The notes beneath the pieces were generated by a model. The model made no database searches, had not been told where the DNA came from, and worked only from the letters and a program-made list of their open reading frames with translations. From assembly GCA_018902385.1 (NCBI GenBank), contig JABSSW010000007.1:434001-498000 (forward strand): DNA of 64,000 nt. The letters run 5' to 3'. Made by a program: the position numbers and the translations under genes. This stretch comes from Physcia stellaris (Eukaryota; Ascomycota; Lecanoromycetes; Caliciales; Physciaceae). This document shows, piece after piece, positions 1 to 10,942 of the stretch (position 1 is the stretch's first letter; the number at the start of each line of letters is the position of its first letter).

Positions 1-155
1 TGCGATTCGCATTTTTTGCAAATTTTGAATTTTGAATTTTTACACGCGTTTTCTTCTAAAAATCGAAATTTTTGAAATAACAATATTCGATCAAATCATC
101 TGTTGAATTAATTGTTGAATAATTAAATTTGTGCGCATATATTATATTCATCAAA

Positions 156-237
156 TTTGAAAAATCGTTGTGATCGCGATTTTCGCATTCAGAAATTTTA
201 TGATTTGAAAAATCATTGTGATCGTGATTTTCGCATC
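156..237. repeat. 48-bp-period direct repeat inside the AT block
   Basis: About 34 bases at 156-190 recur at 204-237, starting TTTGAAAAATC. The copies differ by a G/A and a C/T transition plus a small end difference, the kinds of change expected of cytosine deamination. Confidence 0.75.
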
Positions 238-739
238 GAATATTTTGTCATTCTTTTCGATTTTTAGTCAATTTGCGTTAAAAATCTGAAAATCATCTTC
301 GTGAATGATTCAAAAAAAACATGATTTGATGATTCAACTGTTTGTTGTTTTCAATATCGAAAATTTGACTTCGTATCATTCACGATTTTCGATATGATGA
401 TTGACAACTAATTGAATGACAATGAAATTTGAATTTGAATCAATTTATATTTTTTTATTTTTTATTTTTTTGTTTCGTATATCGAAATCGTTAAACGCGA
501 TCGCATTGCATATATTAGATTTCGAAATTTTTTTCACATTCACAATATTCAACGTTCAATTAAATCAAACAACAATTTCTGAAGATGTTTTTGACACGAT
601 TCAATTTTTCATGCGTCGTAAATTTTTGACAATAAACAGCATCGAATTAATGATTTTGTTTTTTGATCAATTGTTTCAACAAAAAAATTGCATTTATTTG
701 ACGTCGAACACGTCGTTTGTTTGTCAATTTGTTGACATC

Positions 740-1037
740 GTTTTTTTTTCGAATTTTTCGTATGAAAATTTCGTAACATATTTTTTAAATGTTTGATCAT
801 CGATATTGATTTTCAAATGCGTTTTTCATAATTTTTTCAACGAATAAAATAGTAAAAATTTGATTCGTTGTATGACTTTTTCGAAATTTGATTTTCTTTG
901 AAAATTTTATTATTTTTTATTGTTTCGACGTCATATATCTCATTTGTTGTTTCGTTTTTTTCAATGTCAATGTCATCAGATTGATATGTGAATTTTAGCG
1001 AAATTCTTTTTTTTTTTTTAGTTTTAATTTCTTTCAA
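740..1037 (-). pseudogene. Chromodomain tail of integrase
   Basis: The reading frame gives EIYDVETIKNNKI, similar to the chromodomain start (x-x-E-V-E-x-I-L-x-x-R). After stops it gives LKNMLRNFHTKNSKK, similar to the last helix (L-K-N-A-x-x-x-x-x-x-F-H-x-x-x-P). A chromodomain at the end of the integrase marks the chromovirus branch of Ty3/Gypsy, whose integrases target silent chromatin. The central tryptophans are lost. Confidence 0.55.
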
Positions 1038-1142
1038 AAGTGATACATGAAAAACGTTATGAATTCGTCAACGTTTGAATATATCTATGCGATAAATTTG
1101 ATTTTTTATTTCTTTGAATATTTTGAATGATTCGAAAAATTT

Positions 1143-2120
1143 TCATTCGAATTTTTTATTACGTTTGATGCGAATATTTTTGTCGTTAACATTGACATAA
1201 TTGTCGATTTTGAATTTTTGAATTTTTGTTTTGACATTTTTATACTTGATTTGTTGTTTCTGAACATAAATCAAATTCGTTTTGAGCACGTTCATCAATT
1301 TCGTCAACTTTTTGACATGTTTATTGACAAATTTGAATTTAACTTTAAAATTTGCAAAATTTTCGAACGATATTTTTGAAATATATTTTTGCATAATTTC
1401 GAACGAAAACATTTGCGTTGAAACATGTTTGATATTATTATACGCAAATTTCGTCAACGAAAACAATTTAATTCAATTGTTTTGTTCGAAATTGACGAAT
1501 AATCGAAAATATTGTTTCAATATATTATTTTGTCGTTTTGTTTGTTCGTTCGTTTGTGAATAATATGTTGTCGACATTCGCAATTTTATTCGAAATATAT
1601 AACACAACGCATCATGATATTTAAACGTGAAAATTGAATTTCGATTTGTTGTTATTGATGAAAAAAATTCATGAAATTTTATTATTTCGCGTATCAATAT
1701 TTCGACGAGATTTTTCGCATTCATTGTTTTCGTGACAAAAATGTAATGTGTTATTTTTGTTAATTTATTCATTACAACAAATATCGAATCATATATTGTT
1801 TCGTTTCATATTTTATTTTCGAACAAATTTGTGACGAAATTCATTGTAAAATCAATTCATTTGAATTCGAATATAAAAAAAAAAAAATTTTTCATATGAT
1901 TTATGACGAAATGTCTTGTTTCGTTTGCAAATGATGCACGTTTCGCAATATTTCTTGATTTGTGTTCGCATGTTGAAATCGTGCTCGATGTTTTGTTGAT
2001 TATTTCGTTTTTAATTCGATCAATAATATTTTCGACGTATTAATTCGAACGTGCGTTTCATTTCGAAATGTTCGATCAAAAAATTGTCATGATTCGCATG
2101 TATGACGTTTTTTTTTAAAT
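1143..2120 (-). pseudogene. Integrase segment, inactive
   Basis: Around 2100 the frame reads HDNFLIEHF...RTFELIRRKYY followed by a stop at the usual FWW.. site. At about 1950-1900 it reads YCETCIICKRNK, so the His2Cys2 zinc finger is complete in order. At 1772-1473 the core ends in STTYYSQTNEQTKRQN, the mutated form of the S-A-Y-x-P-Q-T-D-G-Q-x-E-R-x-N motif. At 1466-1143 LTKFAYNN matches the L-A-E-F-A-Y-N-N stretch after the core. The domain is broken by several stops. Confidence 0.8.
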
Positions 2121-2624
2121 TTGACGACACATACAAACAATCATCATGTCAAAATATTTCGTTTTCGTTTTTTCAAAACGAATGCGACGAATCAAAAATA
2201 ATTAATTTTTGTTTAATTTGCATCGCACATGAATTTTTTATCAACAATGAACGAATTCGTTCAACAATTTTGTCGATGATTTCGTCGATAACATATATTG
2301 TATCATGTTTTTGAATATGTTTTCGCGCAATCGTTTCATTTATTGATTGCAAAACGAATGCATTATTCAACATGAAAATTTTTCATTCGTCGATGATCAC
2401 ATTTGATGCAACGAAAATTTCGAAAAAAACGAAATTTTTATTGAATTATCATTTCGTTGATAGAAATTTTCTATTTGAATTATAATTTTTTTATGATTTG
2501 ATTTTTGCATTGTTGCTCGTATCGTATCGACGCAAATTTGAATCGTATTTGTTTGCAAAAATTTTCGCAATTGCGTCAAAATTTGACGATTTTGTTCAAT
2601 TTTTTTTCAATGATCGTCATATGA

Positions 2625-3255
2625 TCAAATCGTTTGAACAAATCGTTTGCAAAATTTTTGCTGTTTGAACGATAATCGATGACGAAATTGTATCGAAACA
2701 ATTTTTGAATTCATCGTATTTGTCTGAAAATAAATTTTGTTGTCAACATAAAGCGATTGAAATTTCGATGATTTGTCAAAACGAAAATTTGTTTTTTGAT
2801 TTTTTCGAAATAATGACGTCACTGTTTGAATGCGAATACTATAATCAAAAATTTTTATCGTGAATTTCGTAATTGCACTCGATCGAAATCAATTTTTTCG
2901 AAAAATAAATTACAAAATGTCAATGATTTTTATCGTTCGACTGTTCGAAAATATCATTTATGATTTTGTTCGAAACATCAATTTTTACACGTATAAATTT
3001 TGTCGAATCGAAATGTTGTAAAATAAACGTTTTCAAGAACGTTTTTTTCAAATGTTTGAAAACTTCGTATGTTTCGAAAATTAAAAAATCGTTTGACGAT
3101 CGTTTTTTATTTCGATTTCGATTTCGATTCGAAATACGTTTGCGTTTGATATTTCTTTTATGAAATTTTGCGAATTTTTTTAGCAAAAATGTTAAAAATA
3201 ACGTCAATTTACTGAAATTCTTAATGAAACGTTTATAGAAATTACACAAATTCAA
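2625..3255 (-). pseudogene. RT thumb / RNase H segment
   Basis: Codons from 3255 read LCNFYKRFIKNFSKL, the Gypsy motif after the RT palm (NFYR.FI..FS.. ..PL). IRVKIDVSNKIINDIFEQ follows, the mutated equivalent of the RNase H start (hydrophobic-x-T-D-A-S-x-x-G-A-V-L-x-Q); the first catalytic Asp survives. A separate fragment at 2822-2625 has SLFRKNQ, resembling the ALSRRE.. motif that ends the connection domain. Confidence 0.65.
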
Positions 3256-4290
3256 AAAGTTTTGAATTTCGAATACGTTTTTGAAAACAAATCATTGCTG
3301 TATTGCTTTTATTTTATTCTGTTGCATTTGCACATTTTTCGAAAAAACAATGAAATTCAAGAAGTCGATATTATCAATGAATCACTTGCACTTATCGTTA
3401 TTGATGAAAAACTTGTTGTTTTTGAAACGTTGTAAAATTCATTTGACGTTTTCGATATGCTGTTCGCGATTCATGAAATAAATAACAATATCGTTTAAAT
3501 AAATTATGACGCAAAAATCGAATCGTTTCGCAAAAAACTTATTGACAAAATTTTGAAACGTTGCGAATGCATTAATGAAATCAAAAAATAAAACGATGTA
3601 TTCAAAATGTTCATATCGTGTTCGAAACGTCGTTTTTCACTCATCGTTTTTTTTTATACGCAATTTATTGTATGCGATTATCATATCGATGCTCGTATAA
3701 ATGCGAATTTTGTTTAAACGATCGAAATTTTCATTTATTAACGACAAAAAATATTTATTTTTAATGATTAAAAAATTCAAATCTCGATAATTCACGCACA
3801 ATCGCAAATTTTCGTTTTTTTTCTTGACGAATAATATAAAAACTTCGACGAAAAACGTGAAAAATCGAATGAAATCATTTTTCAAATGTTTGTCAAAATA
3901 AATTCTCAATATCGTTAATTCATTTTCAAATAAAAAATATATGAAATCGTAAAAATTTTTTTTGTTCGATTTCAAATCTATTGAATGATCGTCAAATTCA
4001 TGATTCGATAATTCGTAAATTTTATTCTCTTCGATGATTTCGACAAATTTTTTCAAAATTTCAAATATCGTGATCTTGATATTTGATTTCTTTTTTATTT
4101 TTAATAAAATTGAATTTATTTGAGCTCGTCGCTCGATATGTATTTCATTTAAATCAGTTTTTTCGTCGTTGAATGTTCGTACGAACATAACGAACGTTTT
4201 TTTTTTATCATTCAGCACATCAATGACTAATTTTTTCGACTCGATTTTCTCGATACGATTCGTGATGAAAAAAAAATTGAAAATCGACAA
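3250..4290 (-). pseudogene. Reverse transcriptase segment, inactive
   Basis: The first 217 codons (4290-3637) are open and include LRLCVNYRDLNFLIIKNKY, the RT motif normally read as LR.CVDYR.LN..T.KN.Y. After a stop at a Trp position the same frame continues through the FRTRYEHFEY region and the catalytic box, which reads YLND in place of YLDD. At least three in-frame stops lie at or next to conserved Trp/Cys-rich positions. The substitutions are all explained by G-to-A or C-to-T changes. Confidence 0.85.
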
Positions 4291-4371
4291 ATGTCAAAAT
4301 CTGATTTTGTCGAAAATTCAATTCATATTTGTTTCAAATAATTTCATTCATGACAAATTCAACGAAATATT

Positions 4372-4764
4372 TCATGACAAATCGACTTTTAAAAAACTCT
4401 CGTTGAAAAAACGATTGATGTCGTTCTCATCTGAAATTTCTAATCGTACGAAATAAACGTCATACGATTTGATTCGAAAATTATTTACGATCATGATTTC
4501 GCATGTAAAAACGTTGAATGAAATTAATTTGAATTTTTTAACGAAAACATTATTTATCAAATTAATTTTTGTTTTTGAATCGACAATTGCAAAAATTTCG
4601 ATATCATTGATTTTGATCGTATGTTTGTTACATTTAGTTATGCGTAATTTTCGTTGACGTCGTTTGACGTTTTTGATATTAAAAATCGTCGACGAGAATT
4701 CGTTTTCATTGTTGTTGTTTGTTAAAATGTTTTTCATTATGTCAATTTGATCGAAAATAATCAA
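4372..4764 (-). pseudogene. Retropepsin-like protease segment
   Basis: A 130-codon open stretch contains AIVDSKTKINLINNVFV, which matches the retropepsin active-site region (hydrophobic-V-D-S-G-A-x-x-N-hydrophobic-I). The catalytic Asp is kept, but the Gly after Asp-Ser is replaced by Lys, as expected if GG was changed to AA. It lies between the gag-like and reverse-transcriptase segments, the normal place in a Gypsy polyprotein. Inactive by inference. Confidence 0.65.
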
Positions 4765-4795
4765 ATCGTCTAATTTTTTGTTTTCGAATCAAGTG

Positions 4796-5605
4796 TTATT
4801 TTTTTCGAATGTATATTTGATTTTTTGTTTTTACAAATTTTTCAATTGCAATTTGCTTGATCGCAATCGAAACATTTGTTATTGATTTTGATATTTTCGT
4901 ATTCGATCTTGATAAAGCGATAAAGTTTATTGTTGTTTTTGTTTTTGTTTTTGATTGATTTTCGATTAAAATTATTTGATTTGAATTTTTTATCGTCTTT
5001 ATTGTTTTCGAATTGATCGTTTCATTGATTTTGTTCTCGTTGCTTTTGAAATTTTCATTATTTCGTTTCCGTTTGTTAAAGTCATTCGTTTGTTTATTTT
5101 TGATGATATCGAATTTATTGTTGTTATTGTTGAATCGTTTTTTGACATTTCGATTTTCGCGAAATTTGAAACGATTCAATATTGTCGTTTTGTTTTTCAG
5201 ATCGTGATCATACACGAAATTTCGATGATTTTCACGTAAATTTTTGATAAAATTCGAAAAATTTATCTTTGCATTTGATTTGAATTCTAAAATCAGTTTT
5301 GTTCGTAAAACAATTTTGTGAACGTCATAGTTCATGACTGATTGTTTGAAATTCTGTTTATATTTCAAATATTTATCGTAAATGTTTTTTTTTTCGTGTG
5401 AAAATTTTCTTGATGTTAATTTTGAAAAAATTCTTGAATTTTTTTCAAATATATTTTTTCTGTGAATAATTAATACGTTTCGTTTGTCACAATAATTAAA
5501 CGATTGTTTTTTTTTTTTCAGAAAAATTTCGACATATAAAATTTTAAAACGATTCGAATTTGATACGTAATTGTCGCAATCGTTTTGATCGAATTGATTT
5601 TTCAT
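4796..5605 (-). pseudogene. gag-like segment of the retroelement
   Basis: An open stretch of 269 codons at the 5' end of the element, rich in Asn, Lys and Phe and with no Gly, Pro or Trp. Its position immediately before the protease segment and its polar, basic C-terminal half fit a Gypsy capsid/nucleocapsid polyprotein. No zinc knuckle (CX2CX4HX4C) is recognisable. That it is gag rests on position, since the sequence is too changed for a direct family match. Its length, with no stop, is notable for a mutated repeat. Confidence 0.6.
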
Positions 5606-6145
5606 GATTCGAACGTATATTATTCATTCGACATAAAAATTTTTTCGAATTTGTTTGAGATTTGATCAATCGTTTTGATATGAAAAATTTATTCGAACGC
5701 TGAATGATCGAAACAGCAGAAATTTTCGATGCTTTGAAACGTTTAATGATTAAATTTATTTGTTGTCGATTATAGATTTTTTATTCGATTTGATTTGTTT
5801 TTCGATCAAATTTTGACAAAATGTTTTCGCTATCGAACAAAAAAGTAATGACACGAAAAATCATTGAAAATATTTAATTATACACGAGTGATGTTAATTT
5901 GATGATTATGATAATTATTAAAATGTAAAACATTTGAACATCAAAAATGTATAACAAAAACAATAATATGACTAAACTAATAATTGCAAAATTAATTATT
6001 TTTCAGATTTTTCATTATATCAACGTTTGATTTATTCAATTGTACAAATTTCTGAATTTTTGCGCATGAATATCAATGCGCTAATCATTATGCGACTCGT
6101 GCTGTTGATATGATGAAACTGATCGTCTCGTGATATAAACGACTC

Positions 6146-7605
6146 GGTGTTTCGAGCCTGCATGATCTGGTCTGGATTTTTGACAGCCGGGATGCGGCCC
6201 GCACTTCCTGCAGGCCTTGGACCCTGAGTTCCTTACAAAAAAATGCAAATTTACATTCAAAACATCGAGCTAAAACAGCTCGAGAAATGAAATTGATGAA
6301 AAATGCGAATTTGCGAAAGTTGATGAAAATGTGAAAAAAGCGGGATAATTTGCTTGGCATTATCGCCAAAATCGACTTGTGTCTCTCACATGTTCAGCAT
6401 CTTCGGCATGGAAAATTTTTGGTGTGAAAACCCCTAATTCTAGGTTGTCCGGTTACTGGGTTTGTCCGGTTACCGGGTGGATCCTTCTATCGAGCCAGAG
6501 ATCAAAGTCCCTAAGCCCTGAGGTTCACAGTATTGATGCTTCCAAACATTATGTTGCACACGAGCGCATGAAACACGTGAGAAGGCGAATTACCCGAAAC
6601 GCAGGGAGCTTCGTCGCTAGGTCTAAAAATACTTGTATCCTGGGTGCGCAAAGATAAGCGCATTGGCGGTGATAAGCGTATTCTATCTGGGGTCTGAACT
6701 TCCATTGGAAAAGGGTAGAGCAAGCGGCGAATGCTAAGGTAAAAACTCCGAATCTTGAAGGAGTCTGCTGGAATGGGAATCTTGTTCGATAGGATGGCGG
6801 ATGCACAGTCCGTAGACCTCGGCAGAAATCTCACACTCCCATGTATGATATATCATTCCTCCGCAAGCGTTGGCAAGAACGCTCAGTAGATCTTGTTATC
6901 CGATATGGGCTCACATACTAGTAGTCGGATTCAATCTGTTGGCATCCCATGGACTACTTAGATCGATTACTCTCATAGTATTAAGCCAACGGAGAAAAAA
7001 GCCTGGAGGAGCAACTCCAACACCATTCGGCATGTTGTTCTCTTCAGGATGGGGTCCCGTCCGTCTCGGTCTCACTCCAACACCACATGGAAACTCATCC
7101 ATTGCCTATCCTCTCCATTCCCAACCATGGAGTTTTACTTGCGTCAAAAGTCCGTGTGTGATCCCATTAGGAAGTAGATGTTGGATCCATTTGCAGCAGG
7201 TGGTGCTCGGAGCGATCAAGCCTTATTGGCGACTCGGCTGTTTTTCGCTTAGAGTGTGTGGGAGCACAATGCGCTGTGAGGAACAAACTAAGCCTTTTTC
7301 CCGTTTCACGCTCCATGAGGGAAGTGGTGTATCGGAACTATCGAATAGTCGAATGGCGAAAACCCATTTTTGCGACCTGCTTGTTTGTTGCGCTTGGTTC
7401 TACAGTTCCTTCCCGACGGAAGACGCATGAAAGTAGGGTAGGGCCCGTGTGCCAACCACCATCTGCGACAATAAAGCTCTCCTCTACCATGTTCCCTTTG
7501 CTGTTCTGATTCTCTTTTTTGCTTTTTGATTCTCGCTGATTTCATTGAAAACAAAATAAAAATTGGGTGTCGGCCTGCCCTCGCTGATGCGCTTCTTGCT
7601 TCGTC
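6146..7605. other. Gene-free interval after the AT block
   Basis: Composition returns to normal here. Open frames such as 6870-7430 (+) look like chance: no domain, no splice continuity and no family resemblance. A 17-bp tandem duplication around 6452-6480 (unit TCCGGTTACTGGGTTTG, second copy TCCGGTTACCGGGTGGA) is the only local repeat noticed. A 7-bp inverted repeat (TCGAGCT/AGCTCGA) lies at 6265-6283. I see no tRNA or other RNA gene. Confidence 0.5.
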
Positions 7606-8782
7606 ATGTTTCGTTTGAGAGGGTTCTCCATCTCTGCCAGCACTATTCTCCAGCTGTACATTAACCACCCTCTATGGCGACTCGCCGTTGGGTTGCGCCT
7701 TCTTGCGATCCTCTTCGCATCGTCAACGATAACTTGTGATGCGATCATCTTGCTGTGGAAGCCGATCCCGAAGAGCACGCCGTGGTGGAACTTCCAGTCC
7801 TTGGACAAAGGCATACCTTTTCTACCAGTACGTTCTCAATTGTAGATCGCGAATAGTGTCAGTGTTGCTCACACCGTCGCGCAGTGTTCTTTCTCCGTTC
7901 TTTGGGGCGTTGGGAGCATTGTCAAGCTGCTCGTTACCAAAAATCCAATCCATCCTGGCGCAGACATTGGCATTGATCTTTTCCTTTCGTTGCTGTTCGC
8001 GGCCACGTTCATTTTGGCACTCTTAGGCCCGAACAACCAATGGCGCTTTGACGGGTCATACGGTCTTGAAACGGCCGCTGGGAAACTTGAGCTCGTTGGC
8101 ATCATTGGTTTGATTATTCTCCTGTACGTGACTCTTCTCAAAATTTGGAGTTTAACGCTGATGGATAATCAGTATCATACACTTTGTCTTCTTTGTTTGG
8201 GGTTGCAGGAGGCTTGATGTCCAGCGGAAGCTCGAGCGGAGGGAAAGCTGCGATAGATGTTTGGCGATGCACATAAGGGAGAAGATGGCTTCGAGCGAAT
8301 CCAGCATAGAACCGATGCCGTCCAGGCAATATGGTCGCTATAAGCAGTTCGATGAAGCCAATGTCCAGAAGCCGGCCACCGCTGTCACTTCCTCAGCCGC
8401 TACATCTCCCACTGCGGTATCCCCGCTCGCCCCACTCTTCCCACACAACGCTTCCTATCCACCGGTAGGGGCCAAATTCGCCGAACTTGATGTCGAGCGA
8501 GGGAAGAAACCACTGCCTTCGACGCGTCCACGATACTATGAGATCGACGATGACGAGGACGACATTCCACCACCGACACCGCCACCAAAACCGAGGGAGG
8601 ACAGGCTGCGTCAAGTGCCGTATCCTTCGTCAATACCAGACTTTATTAAGCTGGATCGAGAGCAACCCAGTGCGCCCTTTCGAAGACAGGAGGAGTATTG
8701 GCGGAACCAAAAGGCTCTTGAAGAACCTCGGAGAGCATATTCTATCTCTAGTTATTATTATAATATGGATGAACCTATTTGA
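7606..8782 (+). CDS. Small integral membrane protein, function unknown
   Basis: Exons 7606-7827, 7885-8123 and 8209-8782 join to 344 codons. Introns (57 and 85 nt) start GTACGT and GTACGTG and end CAG. The N-terminal half has about four hydrophobic segments: near residues 22-48 (AVGLRLLAILFASSTITCDA), 75-92, 102-122 and 143-154 (LELVGIIGLIILL). The C-terminal 190 residues are hydrophilic, with an acidic run (IDDDEDD) followed by PPPTPPPKP, a possible SH3-type ligand, and a final SSYYYNMDEPI. The layout resembles small fungal four-helix membrane proteins with cytosolic tails, but I do not recognise the family. It is convergent with the peptidyl-tRNA hydrolase gene (238 bp between stops). Confidence 0.8.
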
Positions 8783-9019
8783 AAAGATTGCGCATTCCAC
8801 AGGATTGAAGTGTGAACGTCAACCCTGAAATTATTAATGTTGGTCTCCAAAATGTCGACGGAAAAGCACTCACCAGTGCATTCAAGATGCTCTAGGCGAT
8901 GTTGAACGTAAGTGTCACCTCCGTAGTCGGACGATGAAGGTAGCACGTAGGGTGCTGTTGGAGGACATGATTTCGTCAGAAGAGTTCGGGCAACGAAACC
9001 ATCTTCCAGGATAGCCAGC

Positions 9020-9613
9020 TCATGACCCCTCGGCCATGTCAGCCATCTTCTGCATTACCTCACCCGCACCATCTGACACCTTCTGCAGCTCCGCCGGCTT
9101 CATCTTCCTCATCACGTACGCAGCAACATCGTTACTCTCTCTACTCTCAGGCCTTCCGATTCCCACACCGATTCTCGTGAACTCCATCCCGCCGAGGCTG
9201 CTAATGCAACTCTTTATCCCATTATGTCCTCTTGCACTACCTCCAATTTTAATCTTAATTTTACCCAAAGGGCTCTCCAATTCGTCATGCAATATTATCA
9301 GACGCGCCCGCGAACGCTCTTCAGGCGATGACTGATCTTTCAAGAAGGCTTTCCAGGCTGTGGAGACCGCTTTGCCAGAAACGTTCATTAAGCTGGGGGA
9401 TTGCCAGAGTGTGTAATCAGCGCCACGCGAGGTGAAGCCATTGGCGTACGACTTGTTGCGCTGCCACTCTGGATAGCGGAAAGAATAGCGAACGGACTCC
9501 AGCAGGGTGTGGCCGGCGGAGTGAAAGGTGTTTGTGTATGTTGGGGGAGGATTACCGAGTGACGCGACGAAGATTGGGCGCCGCAACATCTGAGATTCAG
9601 TCTGGTTAGCCAT
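9020..9613 (-). CDS. PTH1: Peptidyl-tRNA hydrolase (Pth1 family)
   Basis: One exon, 197 residues, close to the ~190 of bacterial Pth. The enzyme cleaves the ester bond of peptidyl-tRNA dropped from stalled ribosomes and recycles the tRNA. Family residues are present in order: Asn21 (SLGNPPP), the catalytic His31 (NTFHSAGH), Asn77 (SLMNVSGKAV), Asp110 (ILHDELE) and Asn131 (ARGHNGIKS), matching Asn10, His20, Asn68, Asp93 and Asn114 of the E. coli enzyme. The N-terminus is only about 11 residues longer than the bacterial start, so a mitochondrial presequence is not obvious. It is divergent from BMT5, with 278 bp between start codons. Confidence 0.93.
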   Translation of the reverse strand: MANQTESQMLRRPIFVASLGNPPPTYTNTFHSAGHTLLESVRYSFRYPEWQRNKSYANGFTSRGADYTLWQSPSLMNVSGKAVSTAWKAFLKDQSSPEERSRARLIILHDELESPLGKIKIKIGGSARGHNGIKSCISSLGGMEFTRIGVGIGRPESRESNDVAAYVMRKMKPAELQKVSDGAGEVMQKMADMAEGS

Positions 9614-9891
9614 AATCAGAGTACCGAAATGACAGTCCTAGTAGTTCTCGACTTACTCGAGGGAACAAGAGAGGAAGAAGGGAACGACAGTGCTGATAAA
9701 TGGAATGAAAACCGGCTGTGCCTGGCCACAAAGGAGTCATTACGAGGTAATAATTCAAAGACTCAGAGCCAAATCTTCTTTGATGCCAAGCTCGCTAGCC
9801 CAAAGGGTGATTGTCCGCACTCCGCACTCGTCCGCAAGCAGCAAACTCCAAAGGCTCGAGTCGCTTTGTATGCGCTCGTCCTTCCTTTGGC

Positions 9892-10805
9892 ATGGGCAAA
9901 TTCAAGAAAGTCAAAGAGAAGAAGCCTGGCCAAAGCCCTTATTCGAAGGCCGCTGGTCAGAAGCCCAGCAAGGAGCAATCCCGCAAGTCCGCACCACCCC
10001 CTGCGCAAAATACCCCCACCATCCCCTTCGAATCCTCGAACCGGATTCTGCTCGTCGGTGAAGGTCAGTACACACGCGGTATCTAGCTTCTGGAAACACA
10101 GTTGATTGGAGTATACAGGCGACTTCTCCTTCGCGCACTCCTTACTTAACGTCCACGGATGCACCTCCCTTTTGGCAACCTGCTATGACAGCCGAACGGG
10201 CTTGCTGGAGAAGTATCCACAAGCAGCAGCCTTGACGAAAGACCTCGAAGCAGAAGAAGATGTCAGAGTACTGTATGGTGTCGATGCGACTAGGCTAGAC
10301 AAAGCTGGGAAGGAGATTAGGAAAGGAAAATTCGACCGAATCGTGTTCAACTTCCCACATGTCGGAGGCTTGACAAATGATGTCAATAGGCAGGTCAGAC
10401 ATAATCAAGGTATGAGGTATCCACAAGGAAGAATGATTTCGCGCGAAGACCAACGTTTGTTTTCCAGAGCTCCTAGTCGGTTTCTTCCGCTCCGCGATTC
10501 CGCTGTTAGCACCATTAGGCTCCATCGTGGTCACTATCTTCGAGGGTGAGCCCTATGAGCTTTGGAATGTTCGAGATCTAGCAAGGCATGTTGGGTTGAA
10601 AGTTGAGAGAAGCTTCAAGTTCCAGGCTAGCGCCTACCCTGGATATAAGCATGCCAGAACGCTTGGAAACATTAAAGATGGCGGAGGCTGGAAAGGGGAG
10701 GATCGAGGGGCAAGAACCTACATGTTTGAGGTGAAAGATGGCGTTGAGCCGCAGGTCCTGCACAAGAAGCGGAATGACGAGAGCAGCGACGATGAAGACG
10801 ATTGA
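9892..10805 (+). CDS. BMT5: 25S rRNA (uridine-N3)-methyltransferase BMT5-like
   Basis: Exons 9892-10063, 10119-10409 and 10468-10805 give 266 residues; both introns (55 and 58 nt) are GT..AG and phase 1. A Lys-rich nucleolar-type N-terminus precedes VGEGDFSFAHSL (residues 55-66), the hallmark SAM-binding loop of the BMT5/DUF2431 family. FDRIVFNFPHVGG follows, the substrate-side motif with NFPH. Yeast Bmt5 makes m3U2634 in 25S rRNA. The C-terminal segment TIFEGEPYELWNVRDLA and the end KHARTLGNIKDGGGW are also typical. An in-frame ORF extends upstream, but the ATG followed by GKFKKVKEKK fits the family start. It converges on FYV10 (137 bp between stops). Confidence 0.92.
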
Positions 10806-10942
10806 AATCGGCAACTCGAAATTGAAAGAGACCTGTCCTCTTGTTCTATCGCCGTCGCTATGCGAAACCCAACCCAAACCATAAGCCAAGTCGTCAAACT
10901 GTGATATCTCTAAGTCATCAATTGCTGAATACTCACAGGAGC

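Larger units (their letters stand above)
620..5605 (-). mobile_element. Degenerate Ty3/Gypsy chromovirus retrotransposon
   Basis: On the minus strand the order gag-like, aspartic protease, reverse transcriptase, RNase H, integrase (H2C2 finger plus core), then chromodomain is readable through scattered stops. This order (RT before IN, chromodomain last) defines Ty3/Gypsy chromoviruses. Many stops sit where the family has Trp (TGG to TGA), and the RT catalytic YLDD reads YLND, so the copy is dead. I could not align two LTRs: the flanks 1-600 and 5640-6080 are equally mutated. The 3' LTR may be partly outside the window. Confidence 0.85.
1..6145. repeat. AT-rich, CC/GG-free mutated repeat block
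   Basis: A scan of every line finds a single CC (5069-5070) and no GG until about 6146, where ordinary composition resumes. C is followed almost only by A or G, and G is preceded almost only by T or C; CT/AG is rare and TT/AA very frequent. This applies to both strands and the whole block, so it is a mutational signature rather than a coding bias. It resembles repeat-induced C-to-T mutation but in a CpC/CpT context instead of the usual CpA. The block contains the retroelement described in separate entries. Confidence 0.9.

Noticed and set aside
416-796. 126-codon plus-strand frame in the AT-rich block
   Set aside because: It is the antisense shadow of the retroelement 3' end; the minus strand carries the chromodomain-like tail here. 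Low GC and missing CC/GG make long frames easy.
1-6145. Paired LTRs of the retroelement
   Set aside because: I looked for a shared sequence between 1-600 and 5640-6080 and could not align one by eye; heavy mutation may hide it.
6870-7430. 186-codon frame
   Set aside because: No domain, no homology pattern, overlaps another frame on the opposite strand, and no splice link to the neighbouring gene.
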